Positions 16,149 to 25,376 of a stretch of DNA of 64,000 bases are shown here, one piece after another. A program made the translations under genes and the position numbers. Origin of the DNA: Streptomyces iranensis (lineage in GTDB: Bacteria; Actinomycetota; Actinomycetes; Streptomycetales; Streptomycetaceae); assembly GCF_017874715.1 (NCBI RefSeq), contig NZ_JAGGLR010000026.1, positions 1 to 64,000 on the forward strand, in the 5' to 3' direction. The notes under the pieces were generated by a model. The model worked only from the letters and a program-made list of their open reading frames with translations. It had not been told where the DNA came from and ran no database searches. Each line of letters opens with the position of its first letter. Within the stretch, counting starts at the first letter, position 1.

Positions 16149-18833
16149 ATGAGCGAGCACCGTCGCAAGCCGCCGCAACCCCAAGGCGGCGGACGAGCAG
16201 CGGCCCGGCGAGCCGGACAGCAGTCGTCCGGCCGCCGCGCAGCACCGACGCACAACGCCGCAGCCGGGTCGGGCGCCACCCCGCAGGGGGAAGAGCGCCC
16301 TTACGGTGGCCGCGCGGCGGCCCGCCGGGCCGCCCAACGCAGCGGTGGCCGTAGACGAGGAACCGAGGCGAGCGCGGCCGGCGCGGGCCCCGGCGGTCGC
16401 GGAGGCGGCCGGCGGGGGACCGGCGGTGGCCGCGGACGTGGCCCGGGGGGTGATGGGCCCCCCGGCAAGAAACGCTTTATCGACTACCCGCGCGGCGGGC
16501 GGTCGGGGTTCCGGCGCTGGGTACCGTCCTGGAGGCTGGTGACGGGAACCTTCATCTTCTTCTTCGCGGTGCTGCTCGGCGCCGTCGGCATAGGGCTGTG
16601 GCTGGTGGAGGTGCCGACCGCCCAGGCCGCCTCCCAGACCCAGAAGAACGTCTACTACTGGGCGGACGGCAAGCAGATGGTGGTCTCCGGCGGTGGTGAC
16701 CTCAACCGCCAGATCGTCCCCCTCAGCAAAATCCCCAAGTCCATGCAGAACGCGGTGATCTCCGCGGAGAACGCCAGCTTCTACGACGACAGCGGCGTCG
16801 ACCCGATGGGTATCGCCCGCGCGGTCGTCAACATGGCGAAGGGTGGAGCGACCCAGAGTGGTTCGACCATCACCCAGCAGTTCGTGAAGAACACCTACCT
16901 CGACCAGTCACAGACGCTCACGCGTAAGGTCAAGGAGCTGTTCATCTCCATAAAGGTGGGCGCGACCAAGGACAAGGACTACATCCTCGGGAGCTATCTG
17001 AACACCGCGTACTACGGACGCGGTGCCTACGGCTGCCAGGCGGCCGCCCGCGCCTACTTCGACCGGGACTGCTCGAAGCTGACGCCCAGCCAGAGTGCCT
17101 TCCTGGCCTCGACGCTCAACGGCCCCAACCTCTACGACCCCAACGGCGGCTATGGCGCCGCCGCCACCAAGGAGGCCAACACCAAGCGCGCCAAGCAGCG
17201 CTGGGAGTGGACCCTGCGGCGTGAGGTCGCTGTGCACAGGATGAGCAGGACCGAGGCCCAGAAGTGGATCGGCAAGGGCTTCCCGATGCCGCAGAACCCG
17301 AAGGTGGCCACGAACAAGCAGGGCCAGATCGGCTACCTCACCGACCTCGCCGACAACTACATCATCGCGCAAACCGGCATCAGCAAGTCAAAACTGGACA
17401 AGGGTGGCTATCAGATCCACACCACCTTCGACCGGAAGAAGATCGGTGAGCTGACCCGGGCGGTCGAGAAGGTCTCCAAGGAGAGCATCAAGCCGAAGGA
17501 GCGCGAGGTGGACAAGCACGTCCAGTTCGGCGGCGCCTCGGTGCAGCCCAAGACGGGCAAGATCCTGGCCATCTACGGCGGTAAGAACGCGCTGGAGCAC
17601 TACCGCAACAACGCCGACTACACCGGTGTCCAGGTGGGCTCGACCTTCAAGCCCTTCGTGATGGCGGCCGCGATGACCAATGGTGCCCGCGATCCGAAGG
17701 GCCAACGGGAGCAACCCGATTCCGAGCGCACCCTGGTCTCGCCGAGCAGTGTCTACAACGGCGACAACAAGTTGACCCTGCGGGACTACGACGGAACCGT
17801 CTGGCACGACAAGGACGGCAAGGAGTGGCACCAGCGGAACGACGGTGACGAGGACAAGGGCCCGATCAGCCTGCGCACCGCCATGCAGTTCTCGGTGAAC
17901 ACCCCGTTCATCCAGCTGGGCATGGACGTCGGCACCGACAAGGTGCGGGACGCGGCCCTGGCCGCGGGGCTCAACAAGGAGCAGCTGGCCTCGATCACGC
18001 CGACGTTCTCGCTCGGCACCTCCGCGCCCAGTGCCATCCGGCTCGCCGGGGCGTACGCCACCTTCGCGGCCAGCGGTCAGCAGGCCGAGCCCTACTCGGT
18101 GGAGCGGGTCGAGGACAAGAACGGCACCGTCTACGACCACAAGCAGGAAGCCGAGGTCAAGCGGGCGTTCGACTCGAACGTGGCGAACAACGTCACCGAC
18201 GTCCTGGAGAACGTGGTCCAGCACGGCACCGGCACCTCGGCCAAGATCGGCCGTCCGGTCGCGGGCAAGACCGGAACCACCGACGAGAACAAGTCGGCCT
18301 GGTTCTCCGGCTACACCCCGCAGCTGTCCACGGCGATCGGCATGTGGCGGGTGGACGACCAGGCCAAGAGCCAGAAGTTCCTGTCCATGCGTGGTGTGGG
18401 CGGCCAGAAGACGATCCACGGAGCGTCGTTCCCGGCGGAGATCTGGGCCGACTACATGCGCGGTGCCCTGAAGGGCGTGCCGGCCAAGGACTTCCCCGCG
18501 GCCACCCCGATCGGCCAGAAGGTCTTCGGCGAGGACGCCAGCCCGAGCCCGACCCCGACGACGGACAAGCCGTCCGAGTCCCCGTCGGAGTCGCCTTCGG
18601 AATCCCCGTCGGAGTCCCCCTCGGAGTCGCCGTCCGGCAGCCCGACCCCGACGGGCACCTGCGACCCGCTGGACCTGGACTGCCAGGACAACGGCGGTAA
18701 CGGCAACGGCGGCAACCAGAACGGCGGCGCGAACGGCGGTCCGGGAGGTCCGTCCACGTCGCCGACCACGGAGGACCCGGGCGGCTCCGGTGGCATATTC
18801 GGTGGCCCGTCCGGGGCCCGCAGGGAGGAATAG
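16149..18833 (+). CDS. class A penicillin-binding protein (transglycosylase/transpeptidase)
   Basis: This 894-residue bifunctional peptidoglycan synthase has a 125-residue Arg/Gly/Ala-rich cytoplasmic tail, one membrane helix near 130-152, a GT51 glycosyltransferase domain (about 175-370, with catalytic Glu in S-A-E-N-A-S-F-Y-D-D and the motif G-G-S-T-I-T-Q-Q-like) and a transpeptidase domain with S-T-F-K near 497, S-V-N near 581 and K-T-G-T near 706. The tail has five or six S-E-S-P repeats and then a Gly/Asn-rich stretch. ATG at 16149 has GAGGAG before it. The gene corresponds by synteny to mycobacterial ponA1. Confidence 0.93.
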   Translation: MSEHRRKPPQPQGGGRAAARRAGQQSSGRRAAPTHNAAAGSGATPQGEERPYGGRAAARRAAQRSGGRRRGTEASAAGAGPGGRGGGRRGTGGGRGRGPGGDGPPGKKRFIDYPRGGRSGFRRWVPSWRLVTGTFIFFFAVLLGAVGIGLWLVEVPTAQAASQTQKNVYYWADGKQMVVSGGGDLNRQIVPLSKIPKSMQNAVISAENASFYDDSGVDPMGIARAVVNMAKGGATQSGSTITQQFVKNTYLDQSQTLTRKVKELFISIKVGATKDKDYILGSYLNTAYYGRGAYGCQAAARAYFDRDCSKLTPSQSAFLASTLNGPNLYDPNGGYGAAATKEANTKRAKQRWEWTLRREVAVHRMSRTEAQKWIGKGFPMPQNPKVATNKQGQIGYLTDLADNYIIAQTGISKSKLDKGGYQIHTTFDRKKIGELTRAVEKVSKESIKPKEREVDKHVQFGGASVQPKTGKILAIYGGKNALEHYRNNADYTGVQVGSTFKPFVMAAAMTNGARDPKGQREQPDSERTLVSPSSVYNGDNKLTLRDYDGTVWHDKDGKEWHQRNDGDEDKGPISLRTAMQFSVNTPFIQLGMDVGTDKVRDAALAAGLNKEQLASITPTFSLGTSAPSAIRLAGAYATFAASGQQAEPYSVERVEDKNGTVYDHKQEAEVKRAFDSNVANNVTDVLENVVQHGTGTSAKIGRPVAGKTGTTDENKSAWFSGYTPQLSTAIGMWRVDDQAKSQKFLSMRGVGGQKTIHGASFPAEIWADYMRGALKGVPAKDFPAATPIGQKVFGEDASPSPTPTTDKPSESPSESPSESPSESPSESPSGSPTPTGTCDPLDLDCQDNGGNGNGGNQNGGANGGPGGPSTSPTTEDPGGSGGIFGGPSGARREE

Positions 18834-18862
18834 CCCGCAGTCCCGTACGACCCGTTCACCTC

Positions 18863-18900
18863 TCGGCCGCGCCGGAGCGAACCCGCTCCGGCGCGGCCGA
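18863..18900 (+). terminator. terminator after the penicillin-binding protein gene
   Basis: A perfect 17-bp GC-rich inverted repeat with a 4-base loop begins 29 bases after the stop codon. Confidence 0.85.
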
Positions 18901-19046
18901 CGCCGTTCCAGGCCCTGGACGGCTCTCTGCGCCTCTGGTCCACCTCTCCCCGACTCCGGAGCCCCGCCCGGCGTCCGCGGCGCGCTCAGCGGCCGCTGGG
19001 GCGGTCCTGACTCCTCCGGAGGGGCTCGTACGGCAGGATGGGGGCC

Positions 19047-20531
19047 ATGAGCGTGCGCGAGGACCCACAGGCCCAGCCCGTCAGGCCGACCTCCGAGGAC
19101 CCGGTGGCCGCGGCCGGCAGCGAGCTGATCGGTGGGCCGACCGGGCGCCGGGCCCTGCTTGGCACGAGCTGGTGGACCCCCGTGCGGATCGTGGCAATCG
19201 TCGCCATCGGCATGTTCGCCCTGGGCATGGTGCAGAAGCTGCCGTGCTACGACGGCGGCTGGTTCTACGGGGCCACCGCCCAGTACACCCACGCCTGCTA
19301 CTCCGACATACCGCACCTCTACAACGGCCGCGGCTTCGCCCTCGACCTCGTCCCGTACTTCGACCGGATACCGGACAACGTCTCGGGCGGGATGCAGTAC
19401 CTGGAGTATCCGGTCCTCACCGGCCTCTTCATGGAGGTCGCCTCCTGGATGACCCCGCACGGCGGCTCCATCCAGGACCGGGAGCAGATCTACTGGCTGG
19501 TCAACGCGGGCATGCTGATGGTCTGCACCGCGGTCATCGCGGTCTGTGTGGCCCGGACGCACCGCCGCCGCCCCTGGGACGCGCTGCTGGTCGCCCTCGC
19601 CCCCGCCTTCGCGCTCACGGCCACCATCAACTGGGACCTGTTCGCCGTCGCCCTTACGGCCGCCGCCCTGCTGATGTGGTCCCGCAGCCGTCCGCTGGCC
19701 GCCGGTGTGCTGCTGGGGCTCGCGACGGCCGCCAAGCTCTACCCCGGGCTGCTGCTCGGTGCGCTGCTGGTGCTCTGTCTGCGGGCGGGGCGGCTGCGGG
19801 CCTTCTGGACGGCCGCGGGCGGAGCCCTGGCCGCCTGGCTCGTGGTGAACCTCCCCGTGATGGTCAGCACGCAGGGTGGACTGCACATCCGCGACGGCTG
19901 GAAGACGTTCTACACCTTCAGCCAGGAGCGCCCCGTGGACTTCGGCTCCGTGTGGCTGATCATCTCCCAGCGCACCGGGAACTCCCTGGAGGACGTCAAC
20001 ACCTACGGGACCGTGCTGATGGCCCTGGCCTGCCTCGGAGTGGCGGCGCTCGCCCTGTGCGCCCCGCGCCGTCCGCGCCTGGCCCAGCTGTCCTTCCTGA
20101 TCGTCGCCGCGTTCGTGCTCACCAACAAGGTCTACTCACCGCAGTACGTGCTGTGGCTGATCCCGCTGGCCGCACTGGCCAGGCCGCGCTGGCGGGACTT
20201 CCTGGTCTGGCAGGCGTGCGAGGTCATGTACTTCCTGGGGATCTGGATGTACCTCGCGTACACGGGCAGCGGCGACCAGCACCGGGGGCTGCCGGCGGAG
20301 GGCTATCAGCTGGCGATCGCCGTACATCTGCTGGGGACGCTCTATCTGTGTGCCCTGATCATCCGGGACGCGCTGGTGCCTGAGCGGGACCCGGTGCGCC
20401 AGGACGGGTCGGACGACCCCGGGGGAGGCGTGCTGGACCGGGCCCCGGACGCGTTCGTGCTGGGAGAGGCGCGGCGCGCGTCCCGCTATGAGGGCGCGGC
20501 GCTGGTGGACTGGGGCGTCCACCGGGAGTGA
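19047..20531 (+). CDS. polytopic GT87-type (mannosyltransferase-like) membrane protein
   Basis: This 494-residue protein has an N-terminal cytoplasmic segment of about 40 residues and roughly ten membrane helices. The pattern matches DUF2029/GT87 polyprenol-phosphate-dependent mannosyltransferases, with an acidic stretch in the first outer loop and a C-terminal cytoplasmic tail. It follows the penicillin-binding protein as Rv0051 follows ponA1. The substrate is unknown. The ATG at 19047 lies 6 bases after CAGGAT, so the transcript may be leaderless; an in-frame ATG at 19038 is the alternative. Confidence 0.8.
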   Translation: MSVREDPQAQPVRPTSEDPVAAAGSELIGGPTGRRALLGTSWWTPVRIVAIVAIGMFALGMVQKLPCYDGGWFYGATAQYTHACYSDIPHLYNGRGFALDLVPYFDRIPDNVSGGMQYLEYPVLTGLFMEVASWMTPHGGSIQDREQIYWLVNAGMLMVCTAVIAVCVARTHRRRPWDALLVALAPAFALTATINWDLFAVALTAAALLMWSRSRPLAAGVLLGLATAAKLYPGLLLGALLVLCLRAGRLRAFWTAAGGALAAWLVVNLPVMVSTQGGLHIRDGWKTFYTFSQERPVDFGSVWLIISQRTGNSLEDVNTYGTVLMALACLGVAALALCAPRRPRLAQLSFLIVAAFVLTNKVYSPQYVLWLIPLAALARPRWRDFLVWQACEVMYFLGIWMYLAYTGSGDQHRGLPAEGYQLAIAVHLLGTLYLCALIIRDALVPERDPVRQDGSDDPGGGVLDRAPDAFVLGEARRASRYEGAALVDWGVHRE

Positions 20532-20565
20532 GCCCCGGACCGGAGCCCCTCCCGGCGGCGTGGGG

Positions 20566-21597
20566 TCAGCGGTCGAACAGCCGGTCGAACTGCGTGGTGG
20601 TGTGCCGCAGATGCGCCACCAGCTCATCCCCCACCTGGGGCGCCTGGACATCGCTGGGCACGAACAGGATGGACACCTGCATGTGCGGCGGCTCGGCGAA
20701 CCACCGCTGCTTGCCCGCCCACACGAACGGCGAGAGGTTGCGGTTGACCGTCGCCAGACCTGCGCGGGCGACCCCCTTGGCGCGGGGCATCACCCCGTGC
20801 AGCGCCTTGGGCGCCTCCAGACCGACACCGTGGGAGGTGCCGCCCGCGACCACGACCAGATGGCCGTCGGATGCGGCCTTCTGCTGGCGGTAGCCGAAGC
20901 GGTCGCCCTTCGCGACCCGGGTGACGTCGAGCACCGAGCCCCGGTACTCCGTCGAGTCGTGGTCGCCCAGCCACAGCCGGGTGCCGATGCGCGCCCGGAA
21001 GCGGGTCTGCGGGAACTGCTGCTGCAGCCGGGCCAGTTCCTCGGCCTTGAGGTGGCTGACGAACATGGTGTGCAGCGGCAGCCGCGCCGCACGCAGCCGG
21101 TCCATCCAGGCGATGACCTCCTCGACCGCGTCCAGGCCGTCGGTGCGGTCGAGCGGGAGGTGGATGGCGAACCCCTCCAGCCGGACGTTCTCTATCGCGG
21201 CGTGCAGCTTGGGCAGGTCCTCCTCGGTGACGCCGTGCCGCTTCATGCTGCTCATGACTTCGATGACCACACGCGCGTTCACCAGGCCGTAGACGCCGTC
21301 GACCGACGAGACCGAGCGGATCACCCGGTCCGGCAGCGGCACCGGTTCCTCACCGCGGCGGAAGGGGGTGAGCACGAGCAGGTCACCGCTGAAGAAGTCC
21401 TTCATCCGGGCGGCCTCGTACGTGGTTCCGACCGCGAGGATGTCGCTGCCGAAGCGGGCGGCTTCCTCGGCCAGCCGCTCATGGCCGAAGCCGTAGCCGT
21501 TGCCTTTGCAGACCGGGACTATCCCCGGGAACTGCTGGATCACCGTTTGCTGATGCGCCCGCCAGCGAGCGGTGTCGACGTAGAGGGTGAGCGCCAT
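20566..21597 (-). CDS. alanine racemase-like PLP (fold type III) protein
   Basis: This 343-residue protein matches the N-terminal barrel of alanine racemase. The PLP-lysine region C-K-G-N-G-Y-G-F-G, at about residues 30-38, corresponds to the V-K-A-N-A-Y-G-H-G of true alanine racemases. It lies 66 bases downstream of femX on the same strand and may be cotranscribed with it, which suggests cell-wall amino-acid metabolism. Whether it racemises alanine is uncertain, because the usual alr is elsewhere in streptomycetes. The ribosome site is weak. Confidence 0.75.
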   Translation of the reverse strand: MALTLYVDTARWRAHQQTVIQQFPGIVPVCKGNGYGFGHERLAEEAARFGSDILAVGTTYEAARMKDFFSGDLLVLTPFRRGEEPVPLPDRVIRSVSSVDGVYGLVNARVVIEVMSSMKRHGVTEEDLPKLHAAIENVRLEGFAIHLPLDRTDGLDAVEEVIAWMDRLRAARLPLHTMFVSHLKAEELARLQQQFPQTRFRARIGTRLWLGDHDSTEYRGSVLDVTRVAKGDRFGYRQQKAASDGHLVVVAGGTSHGVGLEAPKALHGVMPRAKGVARAGLATVNRNLSPFVWAGKQRWFAEPPHMQVSILFVPSDVQAPQVGDELVAHLRHTTTQFDRLFDR

Positions 21598-21663
21598 TGA
21601 CCGGTCCCGGAACCTTTCTCGTAGCCGCGGTGTATTGGAGGTATGGGAGACAGCGAATCGTGG

Positions 21664-22782
21664 TCAGCGGCGCGACATGTAGATGTCGAGCGCCTTGTGC
21701 AGGAGCTTGTTGAGCGGGAAGTCCCACTCGCCGAGGTATTCGGCAGCCTGCCCACCGGTGCCCACCTTGAACTGGATCAGGCCGAAGAGATGATCCGTCT
21801 CATCGAGGGAGTCGCTGATGCCGCGCAGGTCATAGACGGTCGCGCCCAGCGCGTAGGCGTCGCGGAGCATCCGCCACTGCATCGCGTTCGAGGGCCGGAC
21901 CTCGCGCTTGTGGTTGGCGGAGGCGCCGTAGGAGTACCAGACATGGCCGCCGACGATCAGCATCGTGGCGGCGGCCACGGCCTCGTTCTCGTGCATCGCG
22001 AAGTACAGCCGCATCCGGTTGGGGTCCTCGGTGTTGAGGGCCGTCCACATGCGCTGGAAGTAGCTGAGCGGGCGGGGCCGGAAGTGGTCGCGCTCCGCGG
22101 TGATCTCGTAGAGCCGCTGCCACTCGGGCAGATGCTCGTAGCCGCCCTGGACAACCTCGACACCGGCCTTCTCGGCCTTCTTGATGTTGCGGCGCCACAG
22201 CTGGTTGAAGCCCTTGTGGACATCCTCGAGGGAGCGGTTCTCCAGCGGCACCTGGAAGACGTACCGCGGCTGGACGTCACCGAAGCCGGCCCCGCCGTCC
22301 TCGCCCTGCTGCCAGCCCATGCGCCGCAGTCGCTCGGCCACCTCGAAGGCGCGCGGCTCGATGAAGGTGGCCTCGACATCACGCAGCCGCTTGACGTCGG
22401 GGTTCTGGATGCCGGACTTGATCGCGGCGGAATCCCAGCGGCGGATGATGACCGGCGGGCCCATCTTCACGGTGAAGGCGCCCTGATGCTTCAGATGCGC
22501 GAGCATCGGACGCAGCCAGTCCTCCAGGTTGGGCGCGTACCAGTTGATGACCGGGCCCTCGGGAAGATAGGCGAGATAGCGCTTGATCTTGGGCAGCTGA
22601 CGGTAGAGGACGAGACCGGCGCCGACGAGCTGACCCGTGGCGTCGAACCAGCCGAGGTTCTCCGAGCGCCACTCCGACTTGACGTCAGCCCATGCAGGCA
22701 CCTGCATGTGGCTTGCCGCCGACAGGCTCTGGATGTACGCCAGATGCTGCTCTCGGCTGATCGTCCTCAGGGTCAGGCTCAT
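21664..22782 (-). CDS. femX: FemX-type peptidoglycan bridge aminoacyltransferase
   Basis: This 372-residue FemABX protein is made of two GNAT-like subdomains. The family transfers amino acids from tRNA to lipid II. In S. coelicolor the FemX at this location adds the first glycine of the interpeptide bridge; I transfer that by synteny and family. The lipid II-facing region shows the W-R-R-N-I-K-K-A-E-K helical-arm segment typical of the family. GAGGAG lies 9 bases before the ATG. It sits near the penicillin-binding protein and murJ, among other wall genes. Confidence 0.87.
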   Translation of the reverse strand: MSLTLRTISREQHLAYIQSLSAASHMQVPAWADVKSEWRSENLGWFDATGQLVGAGLVLYRQLPKIKRYLAYLPEGPVINWYAPNLEDWLRPMLAHLKHQGAFTVKMGPPVIIRRWDSAAIKSGIQNPDVKRLRDVEATFIEPRAFEVAERLRRMGWQQGEDGGAGFGDVQPRYVFQVPLENRSLEDVHKGFNQLWRRNIKKAEKAGVEVVQGGYEHLPEWQRLYEITAERDHFRPRPLSYFQRMWTALNTEDPNRMRLYFAMHENEAVAAATMLIVGGHVWYSYGASANHKREVRPSNAMQWRMLRDAYALGATVYDLRGISDSLDETDHLFGLIQFKVGTGGQAAEYLGEWDFPLNKLLHKALDIYMSRR

Positions 22783-22900
22783 GTGGGGCGCTCCTCGGCA
22801 GGTTTGTCCCCAGGGTCGGGGCTCCGGCTCTCGCGCCGAAGCCTACTGCGACCGGGACACGCCCCGTTCGGGCCCGGGGACAACCGGGCTCCGGGCGCGC

Positions 22901-23218
22901 TCAGCCCAGCACGCCGCCGAAGAGCCCGCCATGTGCCATGCCGAGATAGAAGCCGACCCCGGCGGCACCGAGCCCGATGATCAGCAGGAACCGCTCACCG
23001 GTGGTCACGGACCTCAGCTGGCCCCAGGCACCGCTGATCATCCCGATCAGTCCGACCCATGAGCTGACCAGGTGGAGGTGGGGGAAATGAGCCGTGACAA
23101 AGGCGATCACGCCGATCACCACGGTCGCCACGGCGACCGTGTTCTCTACGGGATGCGACTTGCCGTCGGTGTCCAGGAAGGTGAACAAGCCGTGGTGGGA
23201 CCGTGCTGCCTGTGCCAT
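22901..23218 (-). CDS. small integral membrane protein
   Basis: This 105-residue protein has three hydrophobic segments (about 25-45, 50-68 and 75-95) and no catalytic motif. GGAGGTG lies close before the ATG at 23218. It is conserved by position upstream of rpsF in streptomycetes as far as I recall. Function unknown. Confidence 0.7.
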   Translation of the reverse strand: MAQAARSHHGLFTFLDTDGKSHPVENTVAVATVVIGVIAFVTAHFPHLHLVSSWVGLIGMISGAWGQLRSVTTGERFLLIIGLGAAGVGFYLGMAHGGLFGGVLG

Positions 23219-23447
23219 GGGGCACCTCCAGGTAGGCACATAGAGCAAGGCGGCGAACTGTTACGCCGCTCACACCCGATGTGTACAGATTGCGGGCCAA
23301 GACGCCCGGATTTCAAGCGGGCGGCCGGAGCCGGGTACTGTGTACCGTCCGCGGTGGTGTCTGTACTGACGCCGAAGCGGATACGCATCACGACCCTCCT
23401 GCCACGGAACGACCGTGGCCGCTGAGTCCAAAGGAGGTGGGTTCCAC

Positions 23448-23738
23448 ATGCGTCACTACGAGGTGATGGTCATCCTCGACCCCGATCTCGAGGAGCGCGC
23501 TGTCTCCCCGCTGATCGAGAACTTCCTTTCCGTCGTCCGTGAAGGCGACGGCAAGGTCGAGAAGGTCGACACCTGGGGCCGTCGTCGTCTCTCGTACGAG
23601 ATCAAGAAGAAGCCCGAGGGCATCTACTCGGTCATCGACCTGCAGGCCGAGCCCGCGGTCGTCAAGGAGCTCGACCGCCAGCTGAACCTGAACGAGTCGG
23701 TCCTCCGGACCAAGGTCCTCCGTCCCGAGACCCACTGA
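23448..23738 (+). CDS. rpsF: 30S ribosomal protein S6
   Basis: This 96-residue protein binds 16S rRNA together with S18 in the platform of the small subunit. It opens with M-R-H-Y-E-V-M-V-I-L, typical of S6, and lacks the Glu-rich tail of enterobacterial S6. AAAGGAGG precedes the ATG. It begins the rpsF-ssb-rpsR-rplI operon. The 229 bases before it hold the promoter region, with several TAC/GTAC-type -10-like sequences but no gene. Confidence 0.97.
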   Translation: MRHYEVMVILDPDLEERAVSPLIENFLSVVREGDGKVEKVDTWGRRRLSYEIKKKPEGIYSVIDLQAEPAVVKELDRQLNLNESVLRTKVLRPETH

Positions 23739-23821
23739 CCGCGTAAGCGTTCAGCGGTCATCGGGGCCGAATCGCAACGAGTAGCAAGCAGCCCAGCAGT
23801 ACCCGCCGAGAGGTTCCCCCA

Positions 23822-24409
23822 ATGGCAGGCGAGACCGTCATCACGGTCGTCGGCAATCTCGTCGACGACCCCGAGCTGCGTTTCACCCCGTCCGGTGCGG
23901 CGGTCGCGAAGTTCCGCGTCGCGTCCACTCCCCGTACCTTCGACCGGCAGACCAACGAGTGGAAGGACGGCGAGAGCCTCTTTCTCACGTGCTCGGTGTG
24001 GCGGCAGGCCGCGGAGAACGTGGCCGAGTCCCTTCAGCGCGGCATGCGCGTCATCGTGCAGGGCCGTCTGAAGCAGCGGTCCTATGAGGACCGCGAGGGG
24101 ATCAAGCGCACGGTCTATGAGCTGGATGTCGACGAGGTCGGCGCCAGCCTGCGCAACGCCACAGCCAAGGTCACCAAGACCACCGGTCGCGGTGGTCAGG
24201 GTGGTTACGGCGGCGGTGGCGGTGGCGGCCAGGGCGGCGGTGGCTGGGGCGGTGGCCCCAGCGGCGGCGGCCAGCAGCAGGGCGGCGGCGCTCCGGCCGA
24301 CGACCCGTGGGCGACCGGCGCTCCGGCCGGTGGCCAGGGCGGCGGTGGTGGTGGCTGGGGCGGCGGCTCCGGCAACTCCGGGGGCTACTCGGACGAGCCG
24401 CCCTTCTAG
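23822..24409 (+). CDS. ssb: single-stranded DNA-binding protein
   Basis: This 195-residue protein has an N-terminal OB fold (about 1-115), a glycine-rich linker that is almost entirely Gly with a few Gln/Ser/Trp, and the acidic tip D-E-P-P-F that recruits partner proteins in replication and repair. It binds as a tetramer. The position between rpsF and rpsR is the standard bacterial arrangement. A perfect parS follows 12 bases after the stop codon. Confidence 0.97.
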   Translation: MAGETVITVVGNLVDDPELRFTPSGAAVAKFRVASTPRTFDRQTNEWKDGESLFLTCSVWRQAAENVAESLQRGMRVIVQGRLKQRSYEDREGIKRTVYELDVDEVGASLRNATAKVTKTTGRGGQGGYGGGGGGGQGGGGWGGGPSGGGQQQGGGAPADDPWATGAPAGGQGGGGGGWGGGSGNSGGYSDEPPF

Positions 24410-24421
24410 ACCCGAGGCGTT

Positions 24422-24435
24422 GTTTCACGTGAAAC
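24422..24435. other. parS: parS site
   Basis: A perfect GTTTCACGTGAAAC lies in the 85-base gap between ssb and rpsR, inside an essential operon. Confidence 0.93.
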
Positions 24436-24494
24436 AGCGCGCGGTCTGGTCAGGGCGACCAGCACACACTTCTTGATCACACTGGAGAGAGACA

Positions 24495-24731
24495 ATGGCG
24501 AAGCCGCCTGCTCGCAAGCCTAAGAAGAAGGTTTGCGTGTTCTGCAAGGAGAAGATCTCCTACGTCGACTACAAGGACACGAACCTGCTGCGGAAGTTCA
24601 TCTCCGACCGCGGCAAGATCCGTGCCCGCCGGGTCACCGGCAACTGCACCCAGCACCAGCGTGACGTCGCCACGGCCGTGAAGAACAGCCGTGAGATGGC
24701 GCTGCTGCCCTACACCTCCACCGCGCGATAA
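24495..24731 (+). CDS. rpsR: 30S ribosomal protein S18, zinc-binding form
   Basis: This 78-residue protein partners S6 on the ribosomal platform. It carries C14-x2-C17 and a later C-x2-H, so it is the metal-binding (C+) type. Streptomycetes also have a cysteine-free paralogue used under zinc limitation. GGAGAGAGAC lies just before the ATG. Confidence 0.96.
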   Translation: MAKPPARKPKKKVCVFCKEKISYVDYKDTNLLRKFISDRGKIRARRVTGNCTQHQRDVATAVKNSREMALLPYTSTAR

Positions 24732-24749
24732 GGGAAGGGTGACTGACTC

Positions 24750-25196
24750 ATGAAGATCATCCTCACCCACGAGGTCTCCGGCCTCGGCACCGCCGGTGAC
24801 GTCGTGGACGTCAAGGACGGTTACGCCCGTAACTACCTGGTTCCGCGTGGCCTGGCGCTCCGCTGGACCAAGGGCGGCGAGAAGGATGTCGAGCAGATCC
24901 GCCGCGGTCGTCGCATCCGCGAGATCGCCACGATCGAGCAGGCCAATGAGGTCAAGGCTCGGCTCGAGGGCGTCAAGGTGCGCCTGAAGACCCGTGCCGG
25001 CGACGCCGGTCGGCTGTTCGGCTCCGTCACCCCGGCCGACATCGCTTCGGCGATCAAGGACGCGGGTGGCCCGGAGGTCGACAAGCGCCGCATCGAGGTG
25101 CAGGCCCCGATCAAGACCCTGGGCGCGCACCAGGTCTCGGTCCGTCTGCACGCCGAGGTTGCCGCCAAGGTCGGCGTCGAGGTCGTCGCCGACTGA
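24750..25196 (+). CDS. rplI: 50S ribosomal protein L9
   Basis: This 148-residue protein has the N-terminal 23S-binding domain (signature G-x2-G-D-V-V-D-V-K-x-G-Y-A-R-N-Y-L), a long connecting helix and the C-terminal domain. It starts 18 bases after rpsR and closes the operon at a strong terminator. Confidence 0.97.
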   Translation: MKIILTHEVSGLGTAGDVVDVKDGYARNYLVPRGLALRWTKGGEKDVEQIRRGRRIREIATIEQANEVKARLEGVKVRLKTRAGDAGRLFGSVTPADIASAIKDAGGPEVDKRRIEVQAPIKTLGAHQVSVRLHAEVAAKVGVEVVAD

Positions 25197-25238
25197 CGAC
25201 GGCCGTGACGGTCGCCGTCGGCACCGTGCACAGTGCAC

Positions 25239-25275
25239 CGGAGGGCCGCACCCCTGTTGTGGGTGCGGCCCTCCG
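25239..25275 (+). terminator. terminator after rplI
   Basis: A 15-bp perfect stem with a 7-base loop starts 42 bases after the rplI stop. The converging MATE gene ends 101 bases further on. Confidence 0.85.
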
Positions 25276-25376
25276 CTGTGTCGGCCTTCTGCCGTGGCCG
25301 GGCCAGCCCTCCGCCGTGCCGGCCCTCCGCTGTGCTGCTCTCCGCCGAGCCGGGGGCCGGCTGGTGGGACGTGGGC

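Noticed and set aside
17388..19886. 832-codon open frame on the minus strand opposite the penicillin-binding protein gene
   Set aside because: It is antisense to a protein with clear motifs. Long antisense frames are expected at this GC content, and the product is low-complexity with no recognisable domain.
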